Source: VAXT01 sp963698015
Lineage (GTDB): Bacteria; Actinomycetota; Thermoleophilia; Gaiellales; Gaiellaceae
Reading direction: 5' to 3'
DNA: 64,000 nt
NCBI GenBank assembly: GCA_963698015.1
Contig: OY969109.1
Location: 2,666,001-2,730,000 of the forward strand
In this document: positions 61,816-64,000 of the stretch, piece after piece
How the letters are laid out: each line of letters starts with the position of its first letter
How positions within the stretch are numbered: the first letter of the stretch is position 1
Program-made: the position numbers and the translations under genes
The notes under the pieces: generated by a model
Database searches by the model: none
Told to the model about the DNA's origin: nothing
The model's input: only the letters and a program-made list of their open reading frames with translations

Positions 61816-62115
61816 TTAGCCGAAACCGAGAATGAACTTCGCGTCGTCGGACATCAGCTCCGGCGTCCACGGCGGATCCCAGGTGAGCTCGACCTCGACG
61901 GCCTCGACGCCCTGGACGGCCGCGGCCGCATCGTGGATGCCCTCCTGGATCATCGGCCCTGCAGGGCAGCCCATCGAAGTCAGGCTGTGCACCACCTTGA
62001 CCTTCGGCCCGTCGACCTCGACGTCGTAGAGCAGCCCCAGCTCGACGATGTCCATGCCGAGCTCCGGATCCTCAACCCCGCGCAGCGCCTCGGTGATGTC
62101 GTCTTTCGTCGGCAT
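61816..62115 (-). CDS. MIP18/PaaD-like (DUF59) iron-sulphur assembly protein
   Basis: A 99-residue single-domain protein. The start MPTKDDITEALRGVEDPELGMDIVELGLLY and the VKVVHSLTSMGCPAGPMI block with its conserved Cys are typical; the end WTPELMSDDAKFILGFG is the usual tail. Relatives (SufT, PaaD) help Fe-S cluster delivery. No suf or paa genes adjoin. The 240 bases upstream hold a GCCGGGC/GCCCGGC hairpin and a terminator but no gene. Confidence 0.9.
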   Translation of the reverse strand: MPTKDDITEALRGVEDPELGMDIVELGLLYDVEVDGPKVKVVHSLTSMGCPAGPMIQEGIHDAAAAVQGVEAVEVELTWDPPWTPELMSDDAKFILGFG

Positions 62116-62309
62116 GCATCGAGTCTAGCCGCGCGAGTTTGCTTCGCGTTTGGGCCGAACCGCAGCCCGGAGACCACTCAGAATGGCCGCCGGAGCCGGG
62201 CTTCGCCCGGCGGGAGGCTCACGTGCGCTGAGGAGAACGCCAGAATCAGAGCTCGAACGGGCGGCTCCTGAACCCTGTGAGCCTCGCCTCCGCTCGCAAG
62301 GAGGGAGCC

Positions 62310-62336
62310 CACGAGGGAACCAGGGGTTCCCTCGTG
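62310..62336 (-). terminator. Probable terminator of glpX
   Basis: CACGAGGGAACC (62310-62321) pairs perfectly with GGTTCCCTCGTG (62325-62336) around three bases, 20 bases beyond the glpX stop. A further stem GACTGCTC/GAGCAGTC spans the stop codon itself. No long U-tract follows on the minus strand. Confidence 0.65.
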
Positions 62337-62355
62337 AAGAGGTGACGACTGCTCG

Positions 62356-63360
62356 TCAGAGCAGTCGAACCTCTTCGCGCCTTTCGCGGGCGAAGAAGTG
62401 GATCCCGTCCACGAAGCGCACCCAGTTGCAGCGCGTGCACATGACGAGCGAGTGTGTCCGCGCGCTGTCCGCGCCGTAGCGGACCCCGCGCAGGAGGTCG
62501 CCGTTCGAGACGCCCGTCGCGGCGACGATCACCTCGGACGGCGCCAGGTCGTCGATCGAGAAGACCTGCTCGATGTCGTCGATCCCCTCCTCGCTCGCAC
62601 GCTCGATCTCGCTCCGCGTCGTCGGCCAGAGCTGAGCCTGCATCTCGCCGCCGAGGCAGCGGAGCGCGGCTGCGGTGAGCACGGCCTGCCGGGTGCCGCC
62701 GATTCCGATCGCGAGGTGGTCGTTCGTGCCGCGGATCGCCGCGGAGATGGACGCGGTCACGTCGCCGTCCTGGATCAGCTTGATGCGGGCGCCCGCGTCG
62801 CGGATCTCGGCGATCAGGTCGTGGTGGCGAGGCCGGTCGAGGACGATCGTCGTCACGTCTCCCACGCGCCGTCCGAACGCCTCCGCAATCGCCTCGATGT
62901 TCTCGGCCACCGGGCGCCTGAGGTCGATCTTGCCCCGGGCGACGGGCCCCACTGCCATCTTCCGCATGTACATGTCCGGGAGCGTCGGGAATGCCCCGGA
63001 CGGCCCGGAGGCGATCATCGACATCGCACCGCCGCCCCCACGGGCGACGATGCCGGCCCCCTCGAGCGGGTCGAGCGCGAGATCCGCGGGCTCGCCGCCC
63101 CCTCCGATCCGTTGTCCGGCGCCGAGGCGATCGGACGCGTCGGCCGCTCCGATCACGATGTGCCCGTCGATCGCGAGCTGATCGAGTGCTTCGAGTATCC
63201 CGGCGCACGCAGCCTCCTGGGCGCCCTCCTCGTCGGCGCGCCCGAGCCAGCGGGCGCTCGCCAGCGCGGAACGCTCGGTCACGCGGGCGTAGCTCTCGCA
63301 GAGGCAGGGGCGCCGCGCGGACTGCTCCTGCTCGGGAACGGCTTCGACAGCCTTCGCCAT
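62356..63360 (-). CDS. glpX: Class II fructose-1,6-bisphosphatase GlpX
   Basis: Gluconeogenic phosphatase of 334 residues, the usual FBPase in Actinobacteria. Seen are the start RVTERSALASARWLGRADEEGAQ, the metal-binding IVIGAADASDR region, the substrate loop LDPLEGAG, GAMSMIASGPSGAFPTLPDMYM, and the GIGGTRQAVLTAAALRCLGG motif. The start ATG 63360 overlaps the stop of the preceding gene by one base (tgATG). The longer open frame upstream is not coding. Lithium-sensitive family; metal-dependent. Confidence 0.95.
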   Translation of the reverse strand: MAKAVEAVPEQEQSARRPCLCESYARVTERSALASARWLGRADEEGAQEAACAGILEALDQLAIDGHIVIGAADASDRLGAGQRIGGGGEPADLALDPLEGAGIVARGGGGAMSMIASGPSGAFPTLPDMYMRKMAVGPVARGKIDLRRPVAENIEAIAEAFGRRVGDVTTIVLDRPRHHDLIAEIRDAGARIKLIQDGDVTASISAAIRGTNDHLAIGIGGTRQAVLTAAALRCLGGEMQAQLWPTTRSEIERASEEGIDDIEQVFSIDDLAPSEVIVAATGVSNGDLLRGVRYGADSARTHSLVMCTRCNWVRFVDGIHFFARERREEVRLL

Positions 63361-63983
63361 CAGACTCGTTGTAGCCGTTCCGCCGCGCTCAGGACGAGCT
63401 CGAGCACAGCCGACGTCGCTCCTTCTCGGTCCTGGTTCCAGATCACCGGCACGTCCGCTCTCCCCGCCCGCTCGACGATGTAGTCCTGGAGATACCGGAT
63501 GTCGGACAGGTGATCGAGGTACTTGTCGAGCGCGCGGGCGCCTTCGGAGGCGACGTCGCGAATCCAGAAATGGCTCGCGTGCGCATCCTCGCTCTGAATC
63601 GCGAGCACACACTGGACGACGAGCGCGTCCGCGATCGGCGCCGTCATCCCGGGGACGAGGTGCACGCCTTCGAGTACCGTCGACCACCCCTCCGCGAGCG
63701 AGCGCTCGATGGCGGCGTTCACGCCCACGAGCACGTTCCGCGTCTGGTCGAGGAAGCCGTGCAGGAGCGGGTCGACCTCCTCCGCCTCGGCGCTGAGGAG
63801 CGCACGGCCGGCCTCGAAGCTCGAGTAGTGGATCGACGGCATGAACTCGGGGCTGAAGAACGCCCGCAGGGTCTGGCGCACGAAGTCCGTCGACGTCACG
63901 CGCGTGACGCCGAGGCGGTACGCGACCTCGGTGGCGACCGTCGACTTGCCGGTCCCGGTCGCGCCGCCGATGAGGACGATCAC
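63360..63983 (-). CDS. P-loop kinase, 2-phosphoglycerate-kinase-like (5' end may continue past the window)
   Basis: A protein of at least 207 residues. The Walker A motif is GGATGTGKSTVATEVAYRLG at the very N terminus, then TSTDFVRQTLRAFF and the later VLEGVHLVPG and FWIRDVASEG features, similar to 2-phosphoglycerate kinases and other small-molecule P-loop kinases. The GTG at 63983 fits, but no stop occurs between it and the window edge, so the true start may lie outside. It overlaps glpX by one base, and both concern sugar-phosphate metabolism. Substrate uncertain. Confidence 0.82.
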   Translation of the reverse strand: MIVLIGGATGTGKSTVATEVAYRLGVTRVTSTDFVRQTLRAFFSPEFMPSIHYSSFEAGRALLSAEAEEVDPLLHGFLDQTRNVLVGVNAAIERSLAEGWSTVLEGVHLVPGMTAPIADALVVQCVLAIQSEDAHASHFWIRDVASEGARALDKYLDHLSDIRYLQDYIVERAGRADVPVIWNQDREGATSAVLELVLSAAERLQRV

Positions 63984-64000
63984 GGGGAGGTCGAGCTCCG

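Overview
The window is high-GC DNA with very short spacers and many 1-4 nt gene overlaps (ATGA, GTGA, TTGA). It reads as an actinobacterial chromosome fragment. The gene content fits a deep lineage such as Thermoleophilia (Gaiella-like): a dcw cluster without ftsA or ddl, a DNPR-type (meso-diaminopimelate) MurE, a one-gene PafB-PafC fusion, fused secDF, class II FBPase GlpX, and queuosine genes (queA, tgt, queG). The lineage is an inference. I saw no rRNA, tRNA or CRISPR, and no gene-free stretch longer than about 300 bases.

Layout: 1-3343 (-) is the glycine cleavage operon gcvT-gcvH-gcvPA-gcvPB, the last running off the left edge. 3494-18202 (-) is a complete division and cell-wall (dcw) cluster in classical order from mraZ to ftsZ, with a four-repeat MraZ box in front of mraZ and a separate consensus promoter in front of ftsZ; ftsW carries an apparent frameshift. 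18375-20532 (+) is a secreted beta-propeller gene broken by many frame changes. 20557-24646 holds small regulatory genes: a PfkB kinase, an ECF sigma factor (one apparent indel) coupled to a DNA-alkyl transferase, an ArsR/AHSA1 pair with a leaderless promoter-operator, a DUF4328 membrane protein and an atypical response regulator. 24728-27171 (-) is a membrane-anchored trypsin-like protease coupled to a UbiB/ABC1 kinase. A REP-associated tyrosine transposase flanked by its probable repeats (27215-27853) separates this from queA-tgt-yajC-secDF-coiled-coil protein (-).

33560-40571 contains a two-component system with a secreted protein in front, a CPA1-type antiporter coupled to a secreted DmfA2-like protein, and a 3-hydroxyacyl-CoA dehydrogenase. 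The most striking region is 40568-50573 (-): six tandem paralogues with an alpha/beta-hydrolase domain fused to a class III nucleotide cyclase (Rv1900c-like), followed without a gap by a thiolase, a cupin and a methyltransferase, all translationally overlapped. In this array the conserved C-terminal motif WRLYAV encodes the Shine-Dalgarno sequence and ATG of the next gene, the hydrolase serine survives in only one copy, and both purine-recognition positions look charge-swapped. 50591-56054 (+) has an aldehyde dehydrogenase, two zinc-ribbon proteins (one with a SPOR domain) and the PafBC fusion; one small gene (53416-53865) is on the minus strand. 56198-64000 has queG, a quinone oxidoreductase, a class I amidotransferase, a CheY-like regulator with a CHASE3 histidine kinase, a secreted protein, a MIP18/PaaD-like protein, glpX and a P-loop kinase.

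Four dispersed repeat families occur: a CATG-bounded palindrome (also inside murC), a 17-bp unit around the transposase, a roughly 97-bp unit that supplies the C terminus of the amidotransferase, and a short AGTAACA-N3-TGTTACT palindrome present three times. Apparent single-base frame changes in ftsW, the sigma factor and the propeller gene may be assembly errors rather than biology.
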